Source: Pelagibacterales bacterium SAG-MED01
Lineage (GTDB): Bacteria > Pseudomonadota > Alphaproteobacteria > Pelagibacterales > Pelagibacteraceae
Length of the DNA stretch: 63,488 nucleotides
Reading direction: 5' to 3'
Assembly: GCA_014654455.1 (NCBI GenBank)
Contig: JACWCY010000003.1
Span: forward strand, 91,279-154,766
Shown: positions 17,006 to 24,979 of the stretch, piece by piece
Position numbering within the stretch: position 1 is the stretch's first letter
How the letters are laid out: every line of letters begins with the position of its first letter
Notes under the pieces: generated by a model
What the model saw: only the letters and a program-made list of their open reading frames with translations
Database searches by the model: none
What the model was told of the DNA's origin: nothing
Position numbers and translations under genes: made by a program

Positions 17006-19384
17006 ATGGCAAGTTTAGTTGGTTCAAGGGTAGAAAGAAAAGAAGATGGAAGATTTTTACAAGGAAAAGGGAGATACACTGCAGATATTAATATTGCAAA
17101 TCAAACATACGCTATTTTTGTAAGGTCTCCTCATGCAAGAGCAAAAATTAAAAGTGTAGATACTTCAAAAGCTTTAAAATCATCAGGTGTTGTTGGAGTC
17201 TTAACAGGTAAAGAAATTGCAGAAGATAAAATTGGAGGCCTAATTGCAGGATGGGCAATAAGAAGTGAAGATGGTTCTGAAATGAAAGTTCCAGCAAATC
17301 CTCCTTTAGCAAAAGATATTGCTAATTTTGTAGGCGAACCTATAGCAGTTGTTTTCGCAGAAACTTTAGATGAAGCTAAAGAAGGTGCAGAAAAAGTAAA
17401 AGTTGATTACAAAGTTTTAAAAGCTGTAGTAGATCCGGCAGATGCTATGAAGAGTGAAGCCATACATGATGGTGTGGATAAAAATCTTTGTTATGATTGG
17501 TTGTTAGGTGACAGAAAAGCAGTAGATGAGGCTTTTGCTAAAGCTGACAAAATTATTAAAGTAGATTTAATCAATAATAGATTAGTTCCAAATGCGATGG
17601 AACCAAGAGCTTGTGTTGTAGATTATAATACAGCTTCAGAAGAAATTACTCTTTATACTACCAGTCAAAACCCACATCTTTCAAGATTAGTTATGTCTGC
17701 ATTTGGTGGTGTTGCTCCAGAAAATAAATTAAGAGTAGTTGCTCCAGATGTTGGAGGAGGATTTGGATCTAAAATTAATGTTTACAATGAAGAGATAGTT
17801 TGTAGTTGGGCATCAAAAAAAATTGAAAGACCAATCAAATGGGTTGCAGAAAGAACAGAGTCATTTCTTACAGATACTCATGGAAGAGATCATGTTACTC
17901 ATGCAGAATTAGCAGTTTCAAATGATGGTAAGTTTTTAGGTTTTAAAAATGAAACCATTGCTAACCTTGGAGCTTATGCAAGAGTGTTTGGAACAGTTAC
18001 ACCAACATATTTGTTTGGACCATGTGCAACAGGTGTTTATACAATCCCTGCAGCATATTCAAACGTCAAAGCTGTTTACACCAATACAGCTCCTGTTGAT
18101 GCGTATAGAGGAGCTGGAAGACCAGAAGCAACTTATACAATTGAAAGATTAGTTGAAAAAGCTGCAATGGAACTAGGAATTGATAAAACTGAAATTAGGA
18201 TGAAAAATTTTCCATCAGAATTTCCATTCAAACAAACATTAGTTCATACAGTAGACTCTGGTGATTATGTTGCTGGTTTGGAAAAAGCTAAACAAATGGC
18301 TGACTACGCAGGATTTGAAGCTAGAAGAAAAAAATCTGAAGCTAATGGAAAGCTAAGAGGAATAGGTGTGTCATCTTATTTTGAAGCTTGTGGTATTGCA
18401 CCATCGGCTGCAGTCATGTCATTAGGTTGTGGAGTAGGACTTTGGGAGTCAGCAGAAGTAAGATTTAATCCTACAGGTCAAATATCTGTTTTCACAGGTG
18501 CTCATAGTCATGGACAAAGTCATGATACTACTTTTGCACAAATAGCAGCAGATGAATTAGGCGTTCCAATGGAAAACGTTGATGTTGTTCATGGTGATAC
18601 AGACAAAGGAACATTTGGAATGGGCACCTATGGTTCTAGATCATTAACCGTTGGAGGAATTGCAATTGTTAATGCTTGTAAAAAAATAGTAGCTAAAGGT
18701 AAAAGAGTTGCAGCTAAGATGCTTGAAGTTAATGAGGATGAAATTGAATTTAAGGATGGTGAGTTTGTAGCTTTAAAATCTAATAAGAAAAAAACTATTG
18801 GAGAAGTTGCTTTTGCTTGTTATTTACCAGGCCAAAGAGATGAGATGAAATCTCCAATACCTGAAGGAGATGAACCAGGTTTAATAGAATCTTCTTTCTT
18901 TGATCCAGCAAATTTCTCATTTCCAGCAGGTTCACATATTTGTGAGGTAGAAATTGACCCTGATACTGGAAATGTAAAAGTTGAAAAATACACAGCAGTT
19001 GACGATTTTGGAAGAATAGTAAATCCAATGATCGTTGAAGGACAAGTTCATGGAGGAATTGCTCAAGGAATAGGTCAGGCTTTGCATGAAAATACTCAAT
19101 ATGATGAAACAGGTCAGTTAATGACAGCATCTTATATGGATTATACAATGCCAAGAGCAGATAATTTTCCAGAGTTTAATTTAGGTTTCACTTGCACTCA
19201 TGCAACATCTAACCCACTTGGAGTTAAAGGTTGTGGAGAAGCAGGCGCAATTGCGTCACCACCGACAGTTATGAATGCAGTAATAGATGCTTTAGGTGGT
19301 CAAGAAATTTCAATGCCTGCAACAGCTGAAAAAGTTTGGAAAGCTTGTAAGACAATGAAAAAATCTAACGCTAAAGCCGCATAG
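17006..19384 (+). CDS. coxL: Molybdenum hydroxylase large subunit (CoxL form II type)
   Basis: Catalytic subunit binding molybdopterin cytosine dinucleotide; 792 residues. Landmarks are GRYTADI at the N-terminus, VAPDVGGGFGSK, the active-loop AYRGAGR (366-372), GSHSHGQ-like GAHSHGQSHDTTFAQI, and the C-terminal VKGCGEAGAIASPP with the catalytic glutamate. True CO dehydrogenases (form I) have AYxCSFR with an active cysteine in that loop; here it is AYRGAGR, the form II motif, whose substrate is uncertain (aldehydes or aromatic/heterocyclic compounds are plausible). AAGGAG precedes the start. Confidence 0.93.
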   Translation: MASLVGSRVERKEDGRFLQGKGRYTADINIANQTYAIFVRSPHARAKIKSVDTSKALKSSGVVGVLTGKEIAEDKIGGLIAGWAIRSEDGSEMKVPANPPLAKDIANFVGEPIAVVFAETLDEAKEGAEKVKVDYKVLKAVVDPADAMKSEAIHDGVDKNLCYDWLLGDRKAVDEAFAKADKIIKVDLINNRLVPNAMEPRACVVDYNTASEEITLYTTSQNPHLSRLVMSAFGGVAPENKLRVVAPDVGGGFGSKINVYNEEIVCSWASKKIERPIKWVAERTESFLTDTHGRDHVTHAELAVSNDGKFLGFKNETIANLGAYARVFGTVTPTYLFGPCATGVYTIPAAYSNVKAVYTNTAPVDAYRGAGRPEATYTIERLVEKAAMELGIDKTEIRMKNFPSEFPFKQTLVHTVDSGDYVAGLEKAKQMADYAGFEARRKKSEANGKLRGIGVSSYFEACGIAPSAAVMSLGCGVGLWESAEVRFNPTGQISVFTGAHSHGQSHDTTFAQIAADELGVPMENVDVVHGDTDKGTFGMGTYGSRSLTVGGIAIVNACKKIVAKGKRVAAKMLEVNEDEIEFKDGEFVALKSNKKKTIGEVAFACYLPGQRDEMKSPIPEGDEPGLIESSFFDPANFSFPAGSHICEVEIDPDTGNVKVEKYTAVDDFGRIVNPMIVEGQVHGGIAQGIGQALHENTQYDETGQLMTASYMDYTMPRADNFPEFNLGFTCTHATSNPLGVKGCGEAGAIASPPTVMNAVIDALGGQEISMPATAEKVWKACKTMKKSNAKAA

Positions 19385-19394
19385 GAGGTTAATT

Positions 19395-20180
19395 ATGAAA
19401 ACATTTAATTATCACACACCAAAAGATGTTAAAGAAGCTTCAAAATTAGCATCAACTAGTTCTGCTTTTTTAGCAGGAGGCATGACAACTATCCCATCAT
19501 TAAAATTGGGATTAGCAACTTATAAAGATGTAATTGATATAAAAAGTATTAAAAAATTATCAGGCATTAAAGTAAGTGGAAAATCTGTAACAATTGGTGC
19601 AACCACTAAACATGCAGAAGTTGCTGCTTCAAAAGATGTTCAAAAAGCAATTCCAGCTCTTACAAAATTAGCAGGAAATATTGGAGATGCGCAAGTTAGA
19701 AACAGAGGAACTATTGGAGGATCAATTTCTAATAATGATCCATCAGCTTGTTATCCTTCTGCTTGTATGGCACTTAATGCTGTAATTCATACCAACAGTA
19801 GAAAAATTCCTGCAGCTAAATTTTTTACAGGAATGTTTGAAACAGCATTAAAAAAAGGTGAACTTGTTGAAGCAGTTGAGTTTGAAGTTCCTGAAAAAGC
19901 TGATTATCAAAAACATCCAAATCCAGCCTCAAGATATGCTATTATTGGTGTGTTTGTTGCTAAACATAAAAAAGAAGTAAACGTTGCAGTAACAGGTGCA
20001 AAATCTTCTGTTTATATAGATAAAGATTTGTCAAAAAAATTAACTTCAAGTTTTTCTTCTTCAGCTATTGAAGGTATGAAGTTAGATCACTCTGAAATGA
20101 ATTCAGATATGCATGCATCATCTGAATATAGAGCTAATCTAGTTTCTTTATATGCCAAAAAAGCTGTTGAAGCTTGCTAG
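19395..20180 (+). CDS. coxM: Molybdenum hydroxylase FAD (medium) subunit
   Basis: FAD-binding subunit passing electrons from the Fe-S clusters to an acceptor. The 261-residue protein has the two flavin-contacting motifs of the family: FLAGGMTTIP (25-34) and TIGGSISNNDP (106-116). It is slightly shorter than typical CoxM (about 285). The gene follows coxL by ten bases with an AGGAGG Shine-Dalgarno. Order S-L-M differs from the M-S-L order of classical CO dehydrogenase operons. Confidence 0.92.
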   Translation: MKTFNYHTPKDVKEASKLASTSSAFLAGGMTTIPSLKLGLATYKDVIDIKSIKKLSGIKVSGKSVTIGATTKHAEVAASKDVQKAIPALTKLAGNIGDAQVRNRGTIGGSISNNDPSACYPSACMALNAVIHTNSRKIPAAKFFTGMFETALKKGELVEAVEFEVPEKADYQKHPNPASRYAIIGVFVAKHKKEVNVAVTGAKSSVYIDKDLSKKLTSSFSSSAIEGMKLDHSEMNSDMHASSEYRANLVSLYAKKAVEAC

Positions 20181-20201
20181 TTAAGATCTATATTTTATCA
20201 A

Positions 20202-20534
20202 ATGAAAAATTCATTTGATGAAAAAATTCTAGAAGAAGCATACGATTGGGTTAAAGCCGAACAAAAAGTTGTTTTAGCTACAGTTATCCAAACATGGGGA
20301 TCTTCACCAAGACAAACTGGTAGTAGAATGATTGTAAATGAACAGGGAGATTTTTCTGGTTCAGTCTCTGGAGGTTGTGTGGAGTCTGCAGTTGTAAGAG
20401 AATGTATTGGATTAATTAAAGACAATAAACCTTGTAAAAAAATAGAATTTAAAGTTTCTAATGAAAGTGCTTGGGAAGTTGGACTTGCATGTGGTGGTGA
20501 GATTGCTGTTTATTTAGAACAAATAAACCAATGA
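20202..20534 (+). CDS. XdhC/CoxI N-terminal domain as separate protein
   Basis: A 110-residue protein matching only the N-terminal XdhC_CoxI domain: VVLATVIQTWGSSPRQTGSRM, then GSVSGGCVESAVV with the conserved cysteine, then GLACGGEIAVYLE with another. XdhC-type proteins bind the molybdenum cofactor, promote its sulfuration and insert it into the hydroxylase. The Rossmann domain that usually follows in the same chain is encoded by the next gene, which overlaps by four bases (ATGA). The clean separation suggests a two-subunit XdhC, not a broken gene. Confidence 0.88.
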   Translation: MKNSFDEKILEEAYDWVKAEQKVVLATVIQTWGSSPRQTGSRMIVNEQGDFSGSVSGGCVESAVVRECIGLIKDNKPCKKIEFKVSNESAWEVGLACGGEIAVYLEQINQ

Positions 20535-21211
20535 AATTAGAAACTTTAAAATCAATAATAAGTAAAAAAAAAAACAAGAGTGAATTTGCTATTGTCACAA
20601 ACCTTTCAACTGGTGAAAGTGAAATTTTTGAAAAAAACAAACCTTTTAGCAAAGAATTAGAAAAATACTCAGTCCAAATAAACAATTTTTTTAAATCTAA
20701 AAAAAATGGAGTAATTGAAGGGACAGAAATATTTATTGAGACCTATATAAGACCAATTAAAGTAATTATAGTTGGAGCAGTGCATATAGCTCAATACCTC
20801 ACTGACTTTGCTAAAAGTTTAAATTTTGAAATTTCAATTATTGACCCTAGAGGATATTTTGCTTCAAAACAAAGATTTCCAGATATGAATATAATTAATA
20901 AGTGGCCAGATGAAGCATTTGATGAAATAGAAACAAATGAAAATACTGCTCTTATTGCTTTAACACATGATCCTAAAATTGATGATCCAGCACTCCAACA
21001 CGCATTAAATAAAAAATTTTATTACATCGGAGCTCTTGGCAGCAAAAAAACTCATACAAATAGATGTGAAAGATTAAAAGAAGCAGGGTTTAGTGATGAA
21101 CAAATAAATTCAATTCATGGACCTATAGGAATAAAATTAGGTGGAAAGTCAGCACCTGAGATTGCTCTATCTATAATTGCTCAACTTGTATCAGAAACTT
21201 ACAAAAAATGA
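20531..21211 (+). CDS. XdhC Rossmann-domain protein (C-terminal half)
   Basis: 226 residues. After an N-terminal linker, the Rossmann domain starts at about residue 75 with KVIIVGAVHIAQYLTDFA, then IDPRGYFASKQRF, LTHDPKIDDPAL, and the diagnostic YIGALGSKKTHTNRCERL and HGPIGIKLGGKSAPEIALSI. This is the XdhC_C domain, normally fused behind the domain encoded just upstream. Together with the previous gene it probably forms the maturation factor of the CoxSLM enzyme. It overlaps the MocA-like gene by four bases. Confidence 0.9.
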   Translation: MKLETLKSIISKKKNKSEFAIVTNLSTGESEIFEKNKPFSKELEKYSVQINNFFKSKKNGVIEGTEIFIETYIRPIKVIIVGAVHIAQYLTDFAKSLNFEISIIDPRGYFASKQRFPDMNIINKWPDEAFDEIETNENTALIALTHDPKIDDPALQHALNKKFYYIGALGSKKTHTNRCERLKEAGFSDEQINSIHGPIGIKLGGKSAPEIALSIIAQLVSETYKK

Positions 21212-21783
21212 TTAAAGCAATTTTACTAGCAGCTGGTCAATCAAAGAGAATTAAATCAGAAAATAAATTAACAAAGTTATATAAAAAAAAACCTTTATTA
21301 AATCATTCATTAAAAGCATTACATAAAAGTAAAGTTAATAAAGTCATTATAGTTCTTGGTCATCAACAGAATGAGGTTAAAAATATAATCAAAAAAAATA
21401 AAAAAAATATTCTTTCTTTTAATAAAAATTTTAGAAAGGGAATGGCTTCTTCAATAAAAGTAGGATTAAAAAAAATATCCAAAAATGATAAAGGTTTTAT
21501 AGTCGTTCAATCTGATATGCCATTTATAAAATCATCTGATATTAATAAAATTTATAATTCAATAAAATCTAAAAAGTTTTTAGTTCATGTTTTAAAGTTC
21601 AAAAATAAAGTGGGTAATCCAATTGGTTTTGATATTTCAATTGTTAAAAAATTTAAGAGGATAAAAGGAGATTTTGGAGCAAAGTTTATGGTTAAAAGAT
21701 TAAAAAAAGAAACTAATTTTATTAAAATAAATAGTCTTAAATCTTTTAAAGATTTTGATAAAACATCAGATTTTAGAACTTGA
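21208..21783 (+). CDS. mocA: MocA-like molybdopterin cytidylyltransferase
   Basis: Probably attaches CMP to molybdopterin to make the dinucleotide cofactor used by the CoxL-type enzyme. The 191-residue NTP-transferase has LLAAGQSKRIKSENKL at the start (the LAAGxSxRxG..K donor loop), VLGHQQNEV, QSDMPF for the metal-binding aspartate and the late GNPIGFD segment. MobA (GMP transfer) is the alternative, but the position directly after hydroxylase and XdhC genes favours cytidylyl transfer. The 3' end overlaps the convergent msrQ by 18 bases. Confidence 0.83.
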   Translation: MIKAILLAAGQSKRIKSENKLTKLYKKKPLLNHSLKALHKSKVNKVIIVLGHQQNEVKNIIKKNKKNILSFNKNFRKGMASSIKVGLKKISKNDKGFIVVQSDMPFIKSSDINKIYNSIKSKKFLVHVLKFKNKVGNPIGFDISIVKKFKRIKGDFGAKFMVKRLKKETNFIKINSLKSFKDFDKTSDFRT

Positions 21784-22347
21784 TTTATTAAAATTTATTC
21801 TGAAAAGTAAAAGAATTATTAGAATTATCAAAAATATCAAGGGTTTAAAAAATATAGTTTTTGATAACCAAATAAAATGCAGTACTCCAAAAATTGAAAT
21901 TACATAGATTAATCTATGTAATTTTTTCCAATTTTGTTTCAATAGTCTTACCATTTTATCTGATGAAGTTATCGCCAAAGGAATTAATAAAAGCCAGGCA
22001 GAAAAACCAATGAATACAAATTTTTTTTTTAAAACATCATTAATCAGAGGTTCAAAATCAAATCTGTAATCAAGGCCAACATAACTTAACATATGGATTG
22101 AAGCATAAAAAAATGCAAATAACCCGAGCATTCTTCTAAATTTAATCCATTCCAATGATTTTGTAATTTTTCTAAGTGGTGTCATCGATAAGGTCAGAAG
22201 AATAAAGATCAATGTCCACTCGCCAAAATGATTAATAATCCTATCAACCGGCTCAGGGCCTAATTCATTATAAAATAGTTGGTAAGTAATTATATATATT
22301 GGCCATAGCGATATAAAGAAAACAATGGACTTAAAATAATTTTTCAA
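21766..22347 (-). CDS. msrQ: MsrQ heme membrane subunit
   Basis: Membrane cytochrome b-type partner that feeds electrons to periplasmic MsrP. The 193 residues show about six hydrophobic helices; the ferric-reductase-like domain has HFGEWTLI and YASIHMLSYVGLDYRFD, with heme-ligand histidine candidates, and KLHRLIYVISIFGVLHFIWL. It follows msrP by five bases, the usual msrPQ pair. This enzyme repairs methionine sulfoxide in envelope proteins. Confidence 0.92.
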   Translation of the reverse strand: MKNYFKSIVFFISLWPIYIITYQLFYNELGPEPVDRIINHFGEWTLIFILLTLSMTPLRKITKSLEWIKFRRMLGLFAFFYASIHMLSYVGLDYRFDFEPLINDVLKKKFVFIGFSAWLLLIPLAITSSDKMVRLLKQNWKKLHRLIYVISIFGVLHFIWLSKTIFFKPLIFLIILIILLLFRINFNKSSSKI

Positions 22348-22352
22348 TTTTT

Positions 22353-23252
22353 TTAGTAATTTTTTTTTAAGTCCATACCGCTATAAAGATGAGCAACCTC
22401 TTCTCCATAACCATTAAACATTAAAGTTTTAATTCTTGGTGCTAAAATACTTTCTCCAATTACTCTTTCTGTAGCTTGAGACCATCTTGGATGATCAACA
22501 TCAGGATTTACATTTGAGTAAAAACCATACTCTCTTGGAGAAGCATTTTTCCAAGCAGTGTTGGGCATATTTTTTGTTAATTTAATTTTAACAATTGTTT
22601 TTGCACTCTTAAATCCATACTTCCAAGGAATGAATAATCTTAATGGTGCTCCATTTTGGTTTGGTAAAGTTTTACCATATAAACCAGTTACAACTGTAGT
22701 CAAAGGATGCATAGCTTCGTCTATTCTTAGACCTTCTATATATGGCCAGTTTAAAACAGGATATCTCTGACCCACCATCTCTTCTGGGTTATAAACAGTT
22801 TCAAATTCAACAAACTTTGCACTTGGTTTGATCTGAACTTTATTGAGCAATTCACTTAAAGAAAAACCTAACCATGGAATAACCATAGACCAACCTTCTA
22901 CACATCGAAGTTTAAGAATTCTCTCTTCAGATTTAATAGCAAGAATTTCTTCAATTGGATGTTCTAACGGTTTTTCAACTTCACCTTCAATTTTTACGTT
23001 CCAAGGTCTTGTGGTAAAATTTTTTGATCTTCTGTGTGGGTCACCCTTGCCAGTACCAAATTCATAGAAATTATTATATGTTGTTATATCTTTATAACTA
23101 GTTGGTTCATTTGAAATATTTGCTTTAGCATTAATTAATGGAACTGAGCTAAAAGTAAGTGCACCTAAACCATAACCCATAGACTTAATGAAAGATCTTC
23201 TTTTATTATAAATATTTTCAGGTGTAATTTCTGAATGCTTAAATTTTTTCAT
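22353..23252 (-). CDS. msrP: Methionine-sulfoxide reductase MsrP, molybdopterin subunit
   Basis: Periplasmic molybdoenzyme of the sulfite-oxidase fold that reduces methionine sulfoxide. A Tat signal with KRRSFIK (17-23) and a following hydrophobic run ends near NAKA. The molybdenum-ligating cysteine is Cys117 in LKLRCVEGWSM. Substrate-region SPREYGFYSNVNP is typical. ATG at 23252 gives 299 residues; a TTG two codons upstream (23258) has better Shine-Dalgarno spacing and overlaps moaE, so the start is uncertain. Neighbouring moa genes make its cofactor. Confidence 0.95.
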   Translation of the reverse strand: MKKFKHSEITPENIYNKRRSFIKSMGYGLGALTFSSVPLINAKANISNEPTSYKDITTYNNFYEFGTGKGDPHRRSKNFTTRPWNVKIEGEVEKPLEHPIEEILAIKSEERILKLRCVEGWSMVIPWLGFSLSELLNKVQIKPSAKFVEFETVYNPEEMVGQRYPVLNWPYIEGLRIDEAMHPLTTVVTGLYGKTLPNQNGAPLRLFIPWKYGFKSAKTIVKIKLTKNMPNTAWKNASPREYGFYSNVNPDVDHPRWSQATERVIGESILAPRIKTLMFNGYGEEVAHLYSGMDLKKNY

Positions 23253-23691
23253 TTGCAATAGGGTTTCCTTTTAACCATTCACTTTCCTCATCTTCATAAT
23301 GTTCTTTTTTCCAAATAGGAGATCTTTTTTTTATTTCCTCAATTATATATCTTGATAGTACATACGCTTGATCACGATGTTTACAAGCTACTGCGATAAT
23401 AATACTAATTTCACCTAATTTTAAATGTCCTTTAGCATGTTCAATAAATACCGCTTTATCTTTTATATCTAGCTTTTGATTTGCTTCATAATAGATTTTT
23501 TCAAAACTTTTAATCACCATTTCATCATGACTGTCATAAGTAATTCCTGTAACTGTTTTATTATCATTGATATTTCTTACAGTACCTAAAAAATAAATTG
23601 ATGCTCCAAACTTAAAATCTTTAATAAATTTTTCAGCGTTTGAAGTAAGTATTTTCTCTTTTTTAGAATCTACTATTTTTGTATGAAGCAT
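23239..23691 (-). CDS. moaE: Molybdopterin synthase large subunit MoaE
   Basis: Catalytic subunit that transfers sulfur from MoaD to precursor Z. The 150 residues include GASIYFLGTVRNINDNKTVTG, ITYDSHDEM, HAKGHLKLGEISIIIAVACKHR and the C-terminal KKRSPIWKKEHYEDEESEW, in which the lysines of the SPIWKKE segment form the active site. It starts within the last base of moaD and its 3' end overlaps the msrP start region, so the whole block is probably one transcript. Confidence 0.95.
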   Translation of the reverse strand: MLHTKIVDSKKEKILTSNAEKFIKDFKFGASIYFLGTVRNINDNKTVTGITYDSHDEMVIKSFEKIYYEANQKLDIKDKAVFIEHAKGHLKLGEISIIIAVACKHRDQAYVLSRYIIEEIKKRSPIWKKEHYEDEESEWLKGNPIANEKI

Positions 23692-23960
23692 TAACCTCCT
23701 CCGATAGGGGGTATAATACCAATCTTTTGTTCTTTTGTGATTTTATAATTGTCGCTAATTATTTCATTATTTTCAGAGCAAAAAGCTGAAGATTTTACAA
23801 CTTTAATGAAGTTTTCATTTCCACTAAAATTTTTATTTAAATATTTAATGATCTCATTTCTTAAATCATCTACTGAGGCTTTATCTTCAATCTCAATTTC
23901 TAAATGATCTTTATCACTGAAATCTCTACTAGCCCCAAATAGTTCTAATTTGATTTTCAT
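23691..23960 (-). CDS. moaD: Molybdopterin synthase sulfur carrier MoaD
   Basis: Ubiquitin-like sulfur carrier of 89 residues. Begins MKIKLELFGASRDFSDKD and ends IIPPIGGG; the terminal Gly-Gly is the site that is adenylylated and converted to thiocarboxylate. The extra third glycine is slightly unusual but not unprecedented. It overlaps the thioesterase gene by four bases upstream and moaE by one base downstream, the normal D-E arrangement. Confidence 0.92.
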   Translation of the reverse strand: MKIKLELFGASRDFSDKDHLEIEIEDKASVDDLRNEIIKYLNKNFSGNENFIKVVKSSAFCSENNEIISDNYKITKEQKIGIIPPIGGG

Positions 23961-24427
23961 TTTTTGAGCTTAGATGAAAATTTTAGATTTTCATAATTAA
24001 ATTCAGATTTATTTTTACTAATAAACTCATCCATTATCTTAATTTTTTCATCTTCAAATTCAGCAACTTTTCTTTCTTTTAGATCTACATATAAAGCTAA
24101 AATTTCAATAGTTGAAGCTAGATATTTTTTTTTTTTATGTATCATTTCCATTTTATATTGGAGTCGTTTTTTATCATGATCGAAATAAATACAGTTGATA
24201 TCTACCTCATCATTTAGTTGAAGCTCTTGATTGTAAGTAATGTGAGATTCTACAATCATTGTACTTTTTTTATTTGTTTTTGCAGAATGTTCACCCATCA
24301 TAAAAATATTATTTAATGTGTCAGCACCATATTTATCAAACATTAATAGATAATACGAAACATTCATATGATCATTGTAATCAATCCAGTCTTTAATTAC
24401 TTTTTGAGTACTTAGATAAACGGACAT
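23957..24427 (-). CDS. Hotdog-fold acyl-CoA thioesterase, embedded in moa operon
   Basis: 156 residues of the 4HBT-like fold. WIDYNDHMNVSYYLLMFDKYG (catalytic region Asp/His, 15-35 approx., quoted only in part here as DYNDHMN) is the family hallmark, followed by ESHITYNQEL. It resembles thioesterases of carnitine/betaine-type CoA esters, but substrate is not provable. It is translationally linked to moaD (four-base overlap) and lies six bases after moaC, which is odd for a cofactor operon. A role unrelated to molybdenum is likely. Confidence 0.75.
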   Translation of the reverse strand: MSVYLSTQKVIKDWIDYNDHMNVSYYLLMFDKYGADTLNNIFMMGEHSAKTNKKSTMIVESHITYNQELQLNDEVDINCIYFDHDKKRLQYKMEMIHKKKKYLASTIEILALYVDLKERKVAEFEDEKIKIMDEFISKNKSEFNYENLKFSSKLKK

Positions 24428-24433
24428 TAAAAA

Positions 24434-24979
24434 TTAGAATATATTTTTTAAAAATTCAGGCAATCCATCTGGATTAGTCCATAATCCACTTTTTCCACCT
24501 TCTTTAATCAGTAATTTAACATTATCAATTTTAAGATGTGGGTTAACAATCTTGCTTAGATCATAAATAGTTATTAAAGCAGCGTTAACACCCATGATAG
24601 CTTCCATTTCAACACCAGTTTTAGCAACAGCTGAAACTACGCAAAAAACTTCCAATGAATTATCAACTTCATTCATCACAATTTTAGTAGCAGTATGATC
24701 AATTGGAAGAGGGTGACATAAAGGAATTAATTCACTAGTTTTTTTAACTCCTAAAACAGCTGACACTTCTGCTAATGTAATAGGATCTCCTTTGGGCATC
24801 TTTTTATTTTTAATTAAATCAAAAACTTCTTTTCCTAAATAAATTTTTCCTGAAGCTAAAGCTCTTCGAAATGTTTCTTTCTTAGAAGAAACATCCACCA
24901 TGTTAAAAGAATTTTTTTGAAAAATCTCTTTTGCCCAGTCTTTAAGATCTTCTTGATTTATTACTTTTAGTTTTGTCAT
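24434..24979 (-). CDS. moaC: Cyclic pyranopterin monophosphate synthase MoaC
   Basis: Second enzyme of molybdopterin synthesis, making cPMP from the MoaA product. Core motifs are NMVDVSSKKETFRRALASG, the active-site LIPLCHPLPIDH and VSAVAKTGVEMEAIMGV. At 181 residues it is about 20 longer than the E. coli enzyme, partly an N-terminal extension of roughly 12 residues before MVDVS. The stop codon of moaA is directly adjacent, and the operon runs moaA-moaC-thioesterase-moaD-moaE-msrP-msrQ. Confidence 0.94.
   Translation of the reverse strand: MTKLKVINQEDLKDWAKEIFQKNSFNMVDVSSKKETFRRALASGKIYLGKEVFDLIKNKKMPKGDPITLAEVSAVLGVKKTSELIPLCHPLPIDHTATKIVMNEVDNSLEVFCVVSAVAKTGVEMEAIMGVNAALITIYDLSKIVNPHLKIDNVKLLIKEGGKSGLWTNPDGLPEFLKNIF

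Noticed and set aside
18795..19154. Minus-strand frame of 119 codons within coxL
   Set aside because: Antisense shadow of a well-conserved gene; Leu/Gln/His-rich with no family features.
17006..19384. Aerobic CO dehydrogenase (form I) function
   Set aside because: The active-site loop is AYRGAGR and lacks the cysteine of the form I AYxCSFR motif.
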